Positions 43,633 to 56,727 of a DNA stretch of 64,000 nt are shown one piece after another. The position numbers and the translations under genes are program-made. This DNA comes from Siphonodentalium dalli. Lineage: Eukaryota; Mollusca; Scaphopoda; Gadilida; Siphonodentaliidae. The notes beneath the pieces are model-generated. The model ran no database searches. It saw nothing but the letters and a program-made list of their open reading frames with translations, and was not told the origin of the DNA. The DNA lies in contig CP136063.1 of NCBI GenBank assembly GCA_032622095.1, forward strand, positions 65,797,897-65,861,896, read 5' to 3'. Numbering within the stretch: the first letter of the stretch is position 1; every line of letters starts with the position of its first letter.

Positions 43633-44386
43633 AGTGTAAAGTGCAAACTAACAATAATCATTAGACATTAATAACTAATCAGCGATCAACGATCATACAT
43701 AAAAACAACCAATCAATCACTCTTTGTTTAAGTTTAAATATATGGTCGATTCTCAAGTATAACCCAAATTAAGGAATAGAACTGTAGGTGTATATTAATA
43801 TTAGTTATAAGAATGTGATTCTTTTGGTGTAAAAAGCTCTTAAGCTTAAAGCTGTTCTCTAGTTGCACTTAAGTAAACTTTATATCAATCCATTTATTTA
43901 AAGGACTCGTGCAGTTTTAAATTAAGAAATCTATTCAAAGCTAGCATATGCTGGAAAACTTTGAATTGTTAAGCTTATCTCCGTTGATTGACTAAACAGT
44001 GGTGGAATATAGCAGTTGACAGTAATTACAACTTTGATTGATTGGTTAGATGAATTCATTAACACATATATACATTGATTTGTGATTATAATAACATTGA
44101 ATAAGAACAATCGGTTGGTGTTACACTAAGAGATTTATCTACATAGTTATATATATGTATGCAGTCTTTGCTTATGGGAGTTAGTTACAGTTTCCAATCA
44201 TACAGAGACCCTATTCATGCTATCGCATTTCACTGTGGATGTACAAGATGTATCTATATCTACCTGAAGCACTATGCCCGTTAAATCCCAATCTTTAAAC
44301 GGCTTCACTTTTAGATAATGTAAACCCTAGATACATATATATACATACATATGACTATGTATACTAACCCACATATATATACATAT

Positions 44387-44417
<31 letters not shown>

Positions 44418-45482
44418 AGGCTGTTTTCAGCATTAGGCAGACATGACCCTATTACCATCATTAGGCAGACATATACAAAAAACTTTAAAACCGCTCAATT
44501 TTAAACACTCTTTCTCTAGTTTTGTTCTAAATGTTACCACCAAGGTGTGATCAATGGGAATTTGTGATTCCTCAAGTAATATGAAATATACAAATTCTCA
44601 GGTCTGCCTAATTCTAAGAGGACCATTGACCATCATTAGGCAGACTGTGACATTATGCAGACCAAATTCGGTCTGCCTACTTTTTGCATGTCAGTCACAA
44701 CTAGTTATCTGGGGCTTTAATTGTTAACACCTCTCCTTGTTCAACCGATTTAGGTTGTCTTTTGTCTATAAAATGATGGGATTGAAAAAACATTTTGTTA
44801 AAGGCATTTCAGCCCCGTTAGTTTTGAGACATGTATATTCTGTCGATATATAATTTCATCATTGTGCGGTCGAAACATCCACAGCAGTCTTGAAAAAATA
44901 AACTTTTCTGGTTTTTGCATTTTTATGTATAGGATGCAGCAAAAAAGAAGATAACAAGTCAAATGTCATTAAAACATCGAAATATCTGGTGTATACATCG
45001 AAATTGAGTACAAATTTCGGGATTGAAAAAAGACCGCACAATGATGAAACTGTATATCGATCGAATATACATGTCTCAAAATATATATATATATATACAT
45101 GCATCCATACATCTCCATTAAATACAAAGTTCCCATTCATCAAAGTTGGTACAACTAATATTCTAAGTCAGGCTAAGTGTAACATGGAGGCATGTACACC
45201 TGTCATTATAAAGTTTCCACATGTGAAAGAGTGTATTTCGTAGCCGGAAATACCCTTTATACTTCAATCGCGATAATAGTAATCCTTAACAAAAGTGGAA
45301 CAGGAACTAGATCAGCGTTAATTGTTTGCAACCAACTCTCACCATTTCGTACCCAGAAATAACAAATTTCGTAACAGGAAGTGTCAGTTTCGTACCCAGA
45401 AATTGTGGTTTCGTACCCGGAAACTATAGCTTCCTTACCGGAAACTAAGATGACAGTTTCGTACCCGGAAACGATAGTTTTG
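43042..45482. repeat. Internal ~2441-bp duplication, unit 2, first sub-copy
   Basis: It runs from TACTATCTCTCGG in the Env-like gene to the short minisatellite. There it jumps back, at GTTTTG|TAC|TATCTC, to the same point in a second copy (45483 to about 47930). The junction shows 3-bp microhomology (TAC). The same junction occurs in unit 3. Confidence 0.9.
44396..44690. repeat. (TA)n tract and GGCAGAC motif cluster, unit 2 (also 46840-47120, 55050-55335)
   Basis: A TA microsatellite is followed by repeated ATTAGGCAGAC motifs in both orientations, ending in a palindrome GCAGACCAAATTCGGTCTGC. It belongs to the ~740-bp block absent from unit 1. Function unknown. Confidence 0.6.
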
Positions 45483-45608
45483 TACTATCTCTCGGATTGT
45501 GGAAGGAAACCAATCCTTTTGTGGGAGCGTTGTTTTCATGTCATATGATGACACATTGGGGATGGTCAAGCAAAACGTGCGAGTCCAGTGGTTCTCTATA
45601 GGGAAGAG

Positions 45609-46073
45609 TCAGCTTTCCTTGATGAAAATGGTGCCATAGTTCAGACGATACCGTTCATTGTCGGCTTGGGCAGTATTCAGGATGGATGCTATGATTAAGC
45701 ACAGTCCCAGGGTGTAAAATCGCATGTGTTTTTGTTGGTAATTTGCCGGATGAATCGATGATGGTGGCGGCGGTGGTGACAACCTCCCTGATGGTGTGTT
45801 AAAGTCAGATGGAACTTGCATCATGGTCTGTTCATCGTCCGAGTCGTGATGGTGCTTTGTAAACATGGTTGTGTCGTTGATCCTGATGACTTGGCTGCTG
45901 GCTTCTGAAATCGTTGCCCTTGGATTCAAACACCAGTGTGGCAGGGCGAAATTCGTGTGACGAATCCCTACCAGTTGTATTTGGGGAATTAGATTTTGCT
46001 TCTTTTTACCTATTTGGTGTGGAAACGAAATGATACACAATATTGATGAGGAACATTTAATCTTGAGATGCAA
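45609..46073 (-). pseudogene. Env-like N-terminal fragment, unit 2 second sub-copy
   Basis: It carries the leader copy, signal-peptide-like region and N-terminus only. Downstream it is fused to the minisatellite, so there is no furin-type site or fusion region. It is a by-product of the internal duplication. Confidence 0.75.
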
Positions 46074-46827
46074 AGTGTAAAGTGCAAACTAACAATAATC
46101 ATTAGACATTAATAACTAATCAGCGATCAACGATCATTACATAAAAACAACCAATCAATCACTCTTTGTTTAAGTTTAAATATATGGTGGATTCTCAAGT
46201 ATAACCCAAATTAAGGAATAGAACTGTAGGTGTATATTAATATTAATTATAAGAATGTGATTCTTTTGGTGTAAAAAGCTCTAAGCTTAAAGCTGTTCTC
46301 TAGTTGCACTTAAGTAAACTTTATATCAATCCATTTATTTAAAGGACTCGTGCAGTTTTAAATTAAGAAATCTATTCAAAGCTAGCATATGCTGGAAAAC
46401 TTTGAATTGTTAAGCTTATCTCCGTTGATTGACTAAACAGTGGTGGAATATAGCAGTTGACAGTAATTACAACTTTGATTGATTGGTTAGATGAATTCAT
46501 TAACACATATATACATTGATTTGTGATTATAATAACATTGAATAAGAACAATCGGTTGGTGTTACACTAAGAGATTTATCTACATAGTTATATATATGTA
46601 TGCAGTCTTTGCTTATGGGAGTTAGTTACAGTTTCCAATCATACAGAGACCCTATTCATGCTATCGCATTTCACTGTGGATGTACAAGATGTATCTATAT
46701 CTACCTGAAGCACTATGCCCGTTAAATCCCAATCTTTAAACGGCTTCACTTTTAGATAATGTAAACCCTAGATACATATATATACATACATATGACTATG
46801 TATACTAACCCACATATATATACATAT

Positions 46828-46858
<31 letters not shown>

Positions 46859-49800
46859 AGGCTGTTTTCAGCATTAGGCAGACATGACCCTATTACCATC
46901 ATTAGGCAGACATATACAAAAAACTTTAAAACCGCTCAATTTTAAACACTCTTTCTCTAGTTTTGTTCTAAATGTTACCACCAAGGTGTGATCAATGGGA
47001 ATTTGTGATTCCTCAAGTAATATGAAATATACAAATTCTCAGGTCTGCCTAATTCTAAGAGGACCATTGACCATCATTAGGCAGACTGTGACATTATGCA
47101 GACCAAATTCGGTCTGCCTACTTTTTGCATGTCAGTCACAACTAGTTATCTGGGGCTTTAATTGTTAACACCTCTCCTTGTTCAACCGATTTAGGTTGTC
47201 TTTTGTCTATAAAATGATGGGATTGAAAAAACATTTTGTTAAAGGCATTTCAGCCCCGTTAGTTTTGAGACATGTATATTCTGTCGATATATAATTTCAT
47301 CATTGTGCGGTCGAAACATCCACAGCAGTCTTGAAAAAATAAACTTTTCTGGTTTTTGCATTTTTATGTATAGGATGCAGCAAAAAAGAAGATAACAAGT
47401 CAAATGTCATTAAAACATCGAAATATCTGGTGTATACATCGAAATTGAGTACAAATTTCGGGATTGAAAAAAGACCGCACAATGATGAAACTGTATATCG
47501 ATCGAATATACATGTCTCAAAATATATATATATATATACATGCATCCATACATCTCCATTAAATACAAAGTTCCCATTCATCAAAGTTGGTACAACTAAT
47601 ATTCTAAGTCAGGCTAAGTGTAACATGGAGGCATGTACACCTGTCATTATAAAGTTTCCACATGTGAAAGAGTGTATTTCGTAGCCGGAAATACCCTTTA
47701 TACTTCAATCGCGATAATAGTAATCCTTAACAAAAGTGGAACAGGAACTAGATCACCGTTAATTGTTTGCAACCAACTCTCACCATTTCGTACCCAGAAA
47801 TAACAAATTTCGTAACAGGAAGTGTCAGTTTCGTACCCAGAAATTGTGGTTTCGTACCCGGAAACTATAGCTTCCTTACCGGAAACTAAGATGACAGTTT
47901 CGTACCCGGAAACGATAGTTTTGTACCCGGAACTAACATTTTCGTACCCGGCACTGACACATTCGTTCCCAGAAATGATTCGTTCCCGGAAGTGACGGAT
48001 TGCCGGAAACAAGAGATTGATTACCGGAAGTAATAGATTCGTTACCGGAAACGAGATTGATTACCGGAAGTAATGTGCCGGCTCGAAGTCGACCTGGCCA
48101 CATAAATATATCACCAATTGCAAGGTGTGAGCATCACGTTTGTGTACACTCTGATACCTTTCAAACTTCCTACTATTATGTTTAATTTTCCTGTTATTTA
48201 CTACAGGAAATCGAACCACCCTGGTCCAGGAATAGGACGCACACTGTACTGTATGACGCCTCTTGTCCTCTTCATTCCCGGTTCCTCACAATTAACGTTA
48301 TTTTCATTACAACACAACAAAACCCTTGTGCCATTCACAAGGTCGCACTCCGATGTGCATATAACTAAAAATTATACGATTTATATATACATTTTTCGGA
48401 TTTTAACATTCATTTCGTTGTGACCCGGTAACCAGTTGTTTTCATTACAAAAATGCACGCTGATGTGCATGTAACATTCTGGCATTATATTACTTTGCGC
48501 AGGTTCAAATGCTATCAGATACCATGTGCTAAAATCCTCATTAATGCCTGGCCACCGTGGATCGTTCTTTTCCTATTAAGGCGGCGCCTTTAACGACAGG
48601 CCAGGGCACGAGCAACCTTTATTATTTATGAAATGTATAATGCAAAACTATTCTATATTTCGTCCCGGCAGATGCTTATCAATCTGCATAATCTTAGCGA
48701 CTTTAAACAGACTAGTTACTGTTTTGGGGACCATATGAATTCATGGCATTCACCCCAAACGATATTGTTAACATGTGTTAGCAAATTTCAGGGTTATTAA
48801 CATTTTGGTAGCCATACAAGTTTATGTACATCTATATACACATATATCAAATTACAATGAACAGAACCCACCTGCTTCTTGTTCTACACTGTAAATACAT
48901 TCCAGGAAACCCGGTATTCATGAAATGATTTCTTCAGTTGATTCAACCTGAGTGAACCTAGGTTCTGTGCAGGTTGTAACTTGTTATTAGAAATAATTGA
49001 ACGCAACGAATGTTTCCATGTTATCAGCATTGTGAAAATATCTACTTTAACAATGGTATCAATAATTAGTGCGAGAAATGCACGCTCCATATATCGAGGT
49101 CATTTCCGGCCGTATTTAGGCTACACAACATAATTGAAATGAATTATTTACATTTCCGGACTTTAAGAAACAAACAATGGAATCAACACTCTTGAACAAG
49201 GAGTGCTTGTTCAAAAGATTGATGCCATCGTCAGATTTCTTCAGGCCGTTAAAAAAGAGCAAGTGATACTCATTAAATCGGCCGACACAAGAACTATACA
49301 ATGGAATCAATATCTTAAACGAGGAATGCCCGTTCAAAACATTGATGCCATCGCTATATGGTATACATCTCTAAAACAATGAAAGTAAGAACGCATTACG
49401 TCAATGAAAGTAAGAACGCGTTACATCTGCTGGCATAACACTAAACAATGGAATCAACATCCTAAACGAGGAAGGCCCGTTCAAAATATTGATGCCATCG
49501 TTAGATTTTATGCAGCTCTAAAACAGTGCCATTAAATACCTTAAAGTTATGCGAAACACCCTGGTAAATGTTTACCTAAAAATAGCAATTACCAGGTATG
49601 AAAATAGTTATTCTTATAAATTTCTCACCCGAATGAAAGATACATAATATGTCTTTAATTCCGTCTTTGGCATAAAACAAAACAACCCTAGCCCAGGATC
49701 AATAACTTTAACGCGTCTGCGCGCTCAGAACATTGATGCCCTCGCTAGCTGTTTTGTTGTGCGACACCCAATTTATTGCGAGTAAAATATTTCAATAGGC

Positions 49801-50315
49801 CAGGTCCAGAACCCAACAATGGAATCAATACTTTCACGAGGGATGTCCCCCCCAAAATATTGATGCCATCGTTAGAGGTCTTAGGCAGCATAATAAACCA
49901 TGCGCGATTCTCCATGGGTGACCCGCCTATCGCTTCGGATAAGCAACTAATGTTTTTGAATAATTAACCTCGCATGATATTTAATCACTGCCCGGAGGCG
50001 AAGATCAATCAATGCTTTCATGCAAGATCTATAATTTTCCACTGTAATTCATTTGCATAATTAACCTATAGCTCTAATGCTATATGACTAGGATGGTGTA
50101 ATTTGCGACCCTCCATATCTTTGTAAAAGAAATGCCTTGTAAACATTTCGAATCATAAGAGCAAATTAAAATTAGAAAACAAGTAAACCTGGCTGATCAA
50201 ATCTTTTAAAATGATGGGGAAGTTATTAGTAAAACACGGCCTGATTACATACCGTATTTTCTTTTTCAATAAATTACACTCAACACACAACTGCTTCTTC
50301 AGAATCATGTTTTCC

Positions 50316-51016
50316 TTAATTGGTTAATTGAAATTCATCTAATGCATCAACAATCGCGTACTTCACATTTCGTCCCAATCGATTATATCCATTTTCATTT
50401 AAGTGTACTTTGTCCGAACTTAGAACAGTTTCTTTGGGCTCTTTGTGAATTAAACCAGCTAATTTTCGCAGCGGCCAAAAGTAAGCCATGCTTATTGTTT
50501 TGTGAAGCTGTTCACTGAGCTTCAAGTTCAATTGTTTTACATTATCGTTATATCTATTTACTGTCACAGGATCTTCCGTGTCTATTCTGTCTTTTCCTGG
50601 AAGTCTGACTTTCTTCCGTTCTAATGCTTCACAAACAAAGATTCGCAGCAGTTGTGAGTTTGAGTCATTGATGAGATCTAAAAGGGCCGCCTTCAGGTCC
50701 CTAAAAACCTCATCGGGCGAGCTTGATGATAAATCGTTTCCGCCTCCCATTACTACTATAATTTGCGGCATGAATCTCTTAATTCTTTGCACAACTGAGT
50801 CACTAATTTTATTTAGACATAAACCACTTATTCCGAAGAATCGAACGGAAACTCTGTTGTCATTTATTTTCAAGGCTTCACGGAAATTTATCTGGAATTG
50901 TTCTGATCCAGCCTTCTTCAAATAGGTGGCCTTGTTACATACAAGGCCGTGGCCAATCTTTTTATATGGCTACTGCCAAACACCAGAACCCGCACTTTAT
51001 TGTAATTTTCAGCCAT
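50316..51016 (-). pseudogene. SGNH-hydrolase-like protein, unit 3, best-preserved copy
   Basis: It is open from 50921 to 50316 (201 residues) without interruption. It contains the stretch missing from unit 1 (RFFGISGLCLNKISD), block III GGGNDLS and block V SDKVHLNENGY. The N-terminal ~30 codons are out of frame because of a ~19-bp deletion near 50937 (relative to unit 1), which removes the segment after block I. The ancestral start is at 51014-51016. The acceptor CTGCAG (51035-51040) and donor GTAAGT (51601-51606) are intact. Role unknown; the fold suggests an esterase or lipase. Confidence 0.75.
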
Positions 51017-51034
51017 AGTTAATCTCTCGCTATA

Positions 51035-51704
51035 CTGCAGAGAAAGAAAAAGTACTTGGTACAAACGCGGACCTTTATAAGATATATCTATACAAGGAAT
51101 AAAAATGCATTTTCGCTTTCGGAATTTTTCCTAGTGAGTAGTGACTCAGCCTGCAAATACCATCAAGATTCTGCGTGGATGTATGGGTAGTTACCAATTT
51201 CAAATGCCGATACACAAATGAGCATACCCTTATCTCAAACTTAAACACTTTGCCCAAAACAAGAGAACTGTAATTTTCTAGCTAAGCTGAAATCTTAAAA
51301 TGAATTAAAACAAGTTTCTGCTAGAGCTAAGATACCGGCCGTAGAGTAGATAGTTCACATTTGTTCTTGTCTGTGATATGGTAATATCCAAGCCCAATGG
51401 TACCCCATAACTTTAACAAGCTCATGGAAAATCTCGACCATAAAATTATAGGAGTCGTGTTTGTTAACTGAATTAAAACAATGGTAGACATTAATCTAGG
51501 CTGAAACCTTTTAAGCATACATTTATTTAATAGCCATGGTATCTTAACTCCATAGAAACAGTCAATGTTAATGCCTAGAGAAATAACATAAAGTATATGG
51601 ACTTACCTATTTGGTGTGGAAACGAAATGATACACAATATTGATCAGGAACATTTAATCTTGAGATGCAAAGTGACCAAATATTCCTGAACACGCGTATA
51701 TATC
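51035..51704 (-). promoter_or_regulatory. Intron, leader exon and TATA box of the SGNH-like gene, unit 3
   Basis: Intron 51035-51606 (572 bp), leader exon 51607-51674, TATA GATATATAC 51696-51704. The layout and intron length match unit 1. Confidence 0.55.
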
Positions 51705-52415
51705 CCGCTTCCACACCATCTAGGCGGGATTTTGGTAAACTTTAGCACCAACCAATGAAAGTTCTCAGTTCTAGCGCAATCCAACAAAATCGTTTTACCC
51801 CATGTGTAGAAGTTTTCAAATCATGTGATGGACAGGTTACTTTGCATAATTTGCCACTCCTTTGCCCTGACATAATCTCCCCCACAGATGTTATAATGAT
51901 GATTCACGCTAGATAACACGCATGCACGCCAGATAGCATGTGTGTAATTAAATTTACATTCCGCCTGGCATTAAGCCTGGAATTAATCTCCGGACCGTTG
52001 GTCCAGCGGTCGTTATCTCTCACAATAATTAGTGTCCATCTGTGGGCTAGTTCCTGTAATTCCCCTTCACATGGAATTGGTAAATAAAATTTCGCCTTTT
52101 GGCGCCAAGCTGTCTACGATTTTAATCATGGTAATCTATTTTCCATACAAAATTTGCATGATCAGTTATTTCTGACATTCTTCAGACAACTTACGTGCTG
52201 GGAATCTGACAGCTTATAATTAAACCCCGATAAATTGCAGATGGTCAATTATTTCGCCAGACCCCTTTACGGTGCCGTGAATAAATGTTGATAATGAGCT
52301 TTCCCACATCTGTGGTCTCTAACAGAACCTTGGATTAACCCCCCAGTATTTTCAGTATTTTTGGTGGACTCTACCATATGTCTCAAATTTAGGTGAGTCT
52401 GATGATCACTAGCAA

Positions 52416-54304
52416 TTAATTTGGAAAAGTTGTGTTCGTAAATACGAAAATTTGGAATAGATATCTCTGGAAGTTTAGGAAACCGTGATCAAAGAATTCT
52501 TGTAGCAGTGCCAAATTTACAGGATGTGCCACTGATGGTACCAATGAGGATGTGTTGCATATGTGCCAACGTGGGGGTACATGAAAATGTTTTGTTTGGA
52601 TGGAACATTGGCACGGAACGTCCACAACACAAAAAGAACATCCCGGCTTGACTGATCCAGTTGGACAAAGTACTTCCAGAGATGGCAAACTAGATATTAG
52701 GTATTTACTTTTGCCTAAGGCGTGGATGGAAGGCTCGATGATTCCTTCAGTAAACGAGAACCTGCATACCTGGTTCACAGTGGTAGTGTTGCCCGTATAT
52801 AATGCCATTGCACAGGAAGGATTGGCCGTTCTAAGAACAGGTAAATAATGACAGAACAGGTCGCGATGATGCTTCTTACAGTGCTTTAGTTGGTCCAGAT
52901 TTATCTCAGAGAAGAGATTGTCATTATGGGAGGTAAGCAATGACCCACCAAGATGAGCAATGTTTGTTCCATGAGGTGAGGTATGATTTATCGGAACTGG
53001 AAAGTTCATAATCTTGTGTAGCGACAATGGGTGTCCCAATGTTGACATCGGAAGCTTGATGGCAATATATATATCCGAATCGTGCCTTAGAATTGAAAAT
53101 TCAGCTATCGTATAGTAGGTAGCTGAATGCATGTTCATAAGTTTGAATGGGGTGTCCCCATTGTCCAATAATGTGGATACTCGTTGTATAAGCGAGCGTA
53201 TTTCTGAAGGTGGAACAACCAATTGTGATAGCCGGCCTTGCATCAGTGAAATCAAACCTAAAAACATGTCTTCGAAACCCTGAACGATGCGGGTGGATCG
53301 GCCCAATTGCCTAATTAGCAGAGAGTCAAGAACATCCTCTGTAAATTTTAGAGCACCAAGGGTTCAATTTAATTGCCCATAGAGTCCTTTTACCACTTCG
53401 TGGTTTTCCCTGATGGCTTCGTATGCCTTCACGATTCTGGAATCACTTGAAGCCATGTAAGAGGTGTAGGCGTGTAGCTCATGACTGAACGTTTTTGCCA
53501 TTGTGGTTGTGCAGGTCTGGATTGCAGCCACTCTCTTGGAAAGACTGTTCATGTCGGACTGGGTTGCTGTCCCAAATATTGTTTTACTGATACGGCCCAT
53601 GAAAGGTAACCATGATCGTCGACGTCTCATGGGAGCCACGGAATGATGAGGCACAATGCTTTTGATATTTGCGATGAGTAGGTGATGCGTGTATATGTAG
53701 TGTCTTGCAGGACTACTATCTCTCGGATTGTGGAAGGAAACCAATCCTTTCGTGGGAGCGTTGTTTTCATGTCATATGGTGACACATTGGGGATGGTCAA
53801 GCAAAACGTGCGAGTCCAGTGGTTCTCTATAGGGAAGAGTCAGCTTTCCTTGATGAAAATGGTGCCATAGTTCAGACGATACCGTTCATTGTCGGCTTGG
53901 GCAGTATTCAGGATAGATGCTATGATTAAGCACAGTCCCAGGGTGTAAAATCGCATGTGTTTTTGTTGGTAATTTGCCCGATGAATCGATGATGGTGGCG
54001 GCGGTGGTGACAACCTCCCTGATGGTGTGTTAAAGTCAGATGGAACTTGCATCATGGTCTGTTCATCGTCCGAGTCGTGATGGTGTTTTGTAAACATGGT
54101 TGTGTCGTTGATCCTGATGACTTTGCTGCTGGCTTCTGAAATCGTTGCCCTTGGATTCAAACACCAGTGTGGCAGGGCGAAATTCGTGTGACGAATCCCT
54201 ACCAGTTGTATTTGGGGAATTAGATTTTGCTTCTTTTTACCTATTTGGTGTGGAAACGAAATGATACACAATATTGATGAGGAACATTTAATCTTGAGAT
54301 GCAA
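52416..54304 (-). pseudogene. Env-like fusion glycoprotein, unit 3, longest copy, frameshifted
   Basis: Three frames cover the gene. N-terminus and signal-peptide-like stretch: 54304-53840. Furin-type site MRRRRSW and fusion-peptide-like region with TIFGTATQSDMN: 53744-53364. The long helical and Cys-rich ectodomain: 53306-52416 (296 residues, including CSFCVVDVPCQCS and PPRWHIC). Frames break near 53835 and at a stop near 53365. The middle is the most complete of the three units. No transmembrane anchor is apparent, and the last ~20 residues are in an altered frame. Endogenous remnant; described only. Confidence 0.68.
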
Positions 54305-56271
54305 AGTGTAAAGTGCAAACTAATAATAATCATTAGACATTAATAACTAATCAGCGATCAACGATCATTACATAAAAACAACCAATCAATCACTCTTTGT
54401 TTAAGTTTAAATATATGGTGGATTCTCAAGTATAACCCAAATTAAGGAATAGAACTGTAGGTGTATATTAATATTAATTATAAGAATGTGATTCTTTTGG
54501 TGTAAAAAGCTCTTAAGCTTAAAGCTGTTCTCTAGTTGCACTTAAGTATACTTTATATCAATCCATTTATTTAAAGGACTCGTGCAGTTTTAAATTAAGA
54601 AATCTATTCAAAGCTAGCATATGCTGGAAAACTTTGAATTGTTAAGCTCATCTCCGTTGATTGACTAAACAGTGGTGGAATATAGCAGTTGACAGTAATT
54701 ACAATTTTGATTGATTGGTTAGATGAATTCAGTAACACATATATACATTGATTTGTGATTATAATAACATTGAATAAGAACACTAAGAGATTTATCTACA
54801 TAGTTATATATATGTATGCAGTCTTTGCTTATGGGAGTTAGTTGCAGTTTCCAATCATACAGAGACCCTATTCATGCTATCGCATTTCACTGTGGATGTA
54901 CAAGATGTATCTATATCTACCTGAAGCACTATGCCCGTTAAATCCCAATCTTTAAACGGCTTAACTTTTAGATAATGTAAACCCTAGATACATATATATG
55001 CATACATATGACTATGTATACTAACCCAATTATATATACATATACATATATACATGTATATATATATATATATAAGGCTGTTTTCAGCATTAGGCAGACA
55101 TGACCCTATTACCATCATTAGGCAGACATATACAAAAAACTTTAAAACCGCTCAATTTTAAACACTCTTTCTCTAGTTTTGTTCTAAATGTGACCACCAA
55201 GGTGTGATCAATGGGAATTTGTGATTCCTCAAGTAATATGAAATATACCAATTCTCAGGTCTGCCTAATTCTAAGAGGACCATTGACCATCATTAGGCAG
55301 ACTGTGACATTATGCAGACCAAATTCGGTCTGCCTACTTTTTGCATGTCAGTCACAACTAGTTATCTGGGGCTTTAATTGTTAACACCTCTCCTTGTTCA
55401 ACCGATTTAGGTTGTCTTTTGTCTATAAAATGATGGGATTGAAAAAACATTTTGTTAAAGGCATTTCAGCCCCGTTAGTTTTGAGACATGTATATTCTGT
55501 CGATATATAATTTCATCATTGTGCGGTCGAAACATCCACAGCGGTCTTGAAAAAATAAACTTTTCTGGTTTTTGCATTTTTATGTTTAGGATGCAGCAAA
55601 AAAGAAGATAACAGGTCAAATGTCATTAAAACATCGAAAAATCTGGTGTATACATCGAAATTGAGTACAAATTTCGGGATTGAAAAAAGACCGCACAATG
55701 ATGAAACTGTATATCGATCGAATATACATGTCTCAAAATATATATATATATATATATATACATGCATCCATACATCTCCATTAAATACAAAGTTCCCATT
55801 CATCAAAGTTGGTACAACTAATATTCTAAGTCAGGCTAAGTGTAACATGGAGGCATGTACACCTGTCATTATAAAGTTTCCACATGTGAAAGAGTGTATT
55901 TCGTAGCCGGAAATACCCTTTATTCTTCAATCGCGATAATAGTAATCCTTAACAAAAGTGGAACAGGAACTAGATCACCGTTAATTGTTTGCAACCAACT
56001 CTCACCATTTCGTACCCAGAAATAACAAATTTCGTAACAGGAAGTGTCAGTTTCGTACCCAGAAATTGTGGTTTCGTACCCGGAAACTATAGCTTCCTTA
56101 CCGGAAACTAAGATGACAGTTTCGTACCCGGAAACGATAGTTTTGTACTATCTCTCGGATTGTGGAAGGAAACCAATCCTTTCGTGGGAGCGTTGTTTTC
56201 ATGTCATATGGTGACACATTGGGGATGGTCAAGCAAAACGTGCGAGTCCAGTGGTTCTCTATAGGGAAGAG

Positions 56272-56727
56272 TCAGCTTTCCTTGATGAAAATGGTGCCAT
56301 AGTTCAGACGATACCGTTCATTGTCGGCTTGGGCAGTATTCAGGATGGATGCTATGATTAAGCACAGTCCCAGGGTGTAAAATCGCATGTGTTTTTGTTG
56401 GTAATGAATCGATGATGGTGGCGGCGGTGGTGACAACCTCCCTGATGGTGTGTTAAAGTCAGATGGAACTTGCATCATGGTCTGTTCATCGTCCTAGTCG
56501 TGATGGTGTTTTGTAAACATGGTTGTGTCGTTGATCCTGATGACTTTGCTGCTGGCTTCTGAAATCGTTGCCCTTGGATTCAAACACCAGTGAGGCAGGG
56601 CGAAATTTGTGTGACGAATCCCTACCAGTTGTATTTGGGGAATTAGCTTTTTCTTCTTTTTACCTATTTGGTGTGGAAACGAAATGATACACAATATTGA
56701 TGAGGAACATTTAATCTTGAGATGCAA
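56272..56727 (-). pseudogene. Env-like N-terminal fragment, unit 3 second sub-copy
   Basis: It has two short frames (56727-56494 and 56478-56272) because an in-frame stop replaces a Ser/Asp-rich codon near 56493. An 11-bp loss near 56405 removes residues before the signal-peptide-like stretch. It arises from the internal duplication. Confidence 0.75.

Larger units (their letters stand above)
35571..50028 (-). repeat. Tandem segmental duplication, unit 2 (14.46 kb)
   Basis: Same order as unit 1, but enlarged by the 4258-bp HINE insertion (36042-40299), a ~740-bp block (43930-44670), and an internal ~2441-bp duplication (43042-45482 repeated from 45483). The Env-like gene has lost its cysteine-rich middle. 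Most of the remainder looks close to identical to unit 1 by eye. Confidence 0.9.

Noticed and set aside
42060-54304. Functional envelope gene in one of the units
   Set aside because: Every unit has frameshifts or internal deletions and none shows a membrane anchor.
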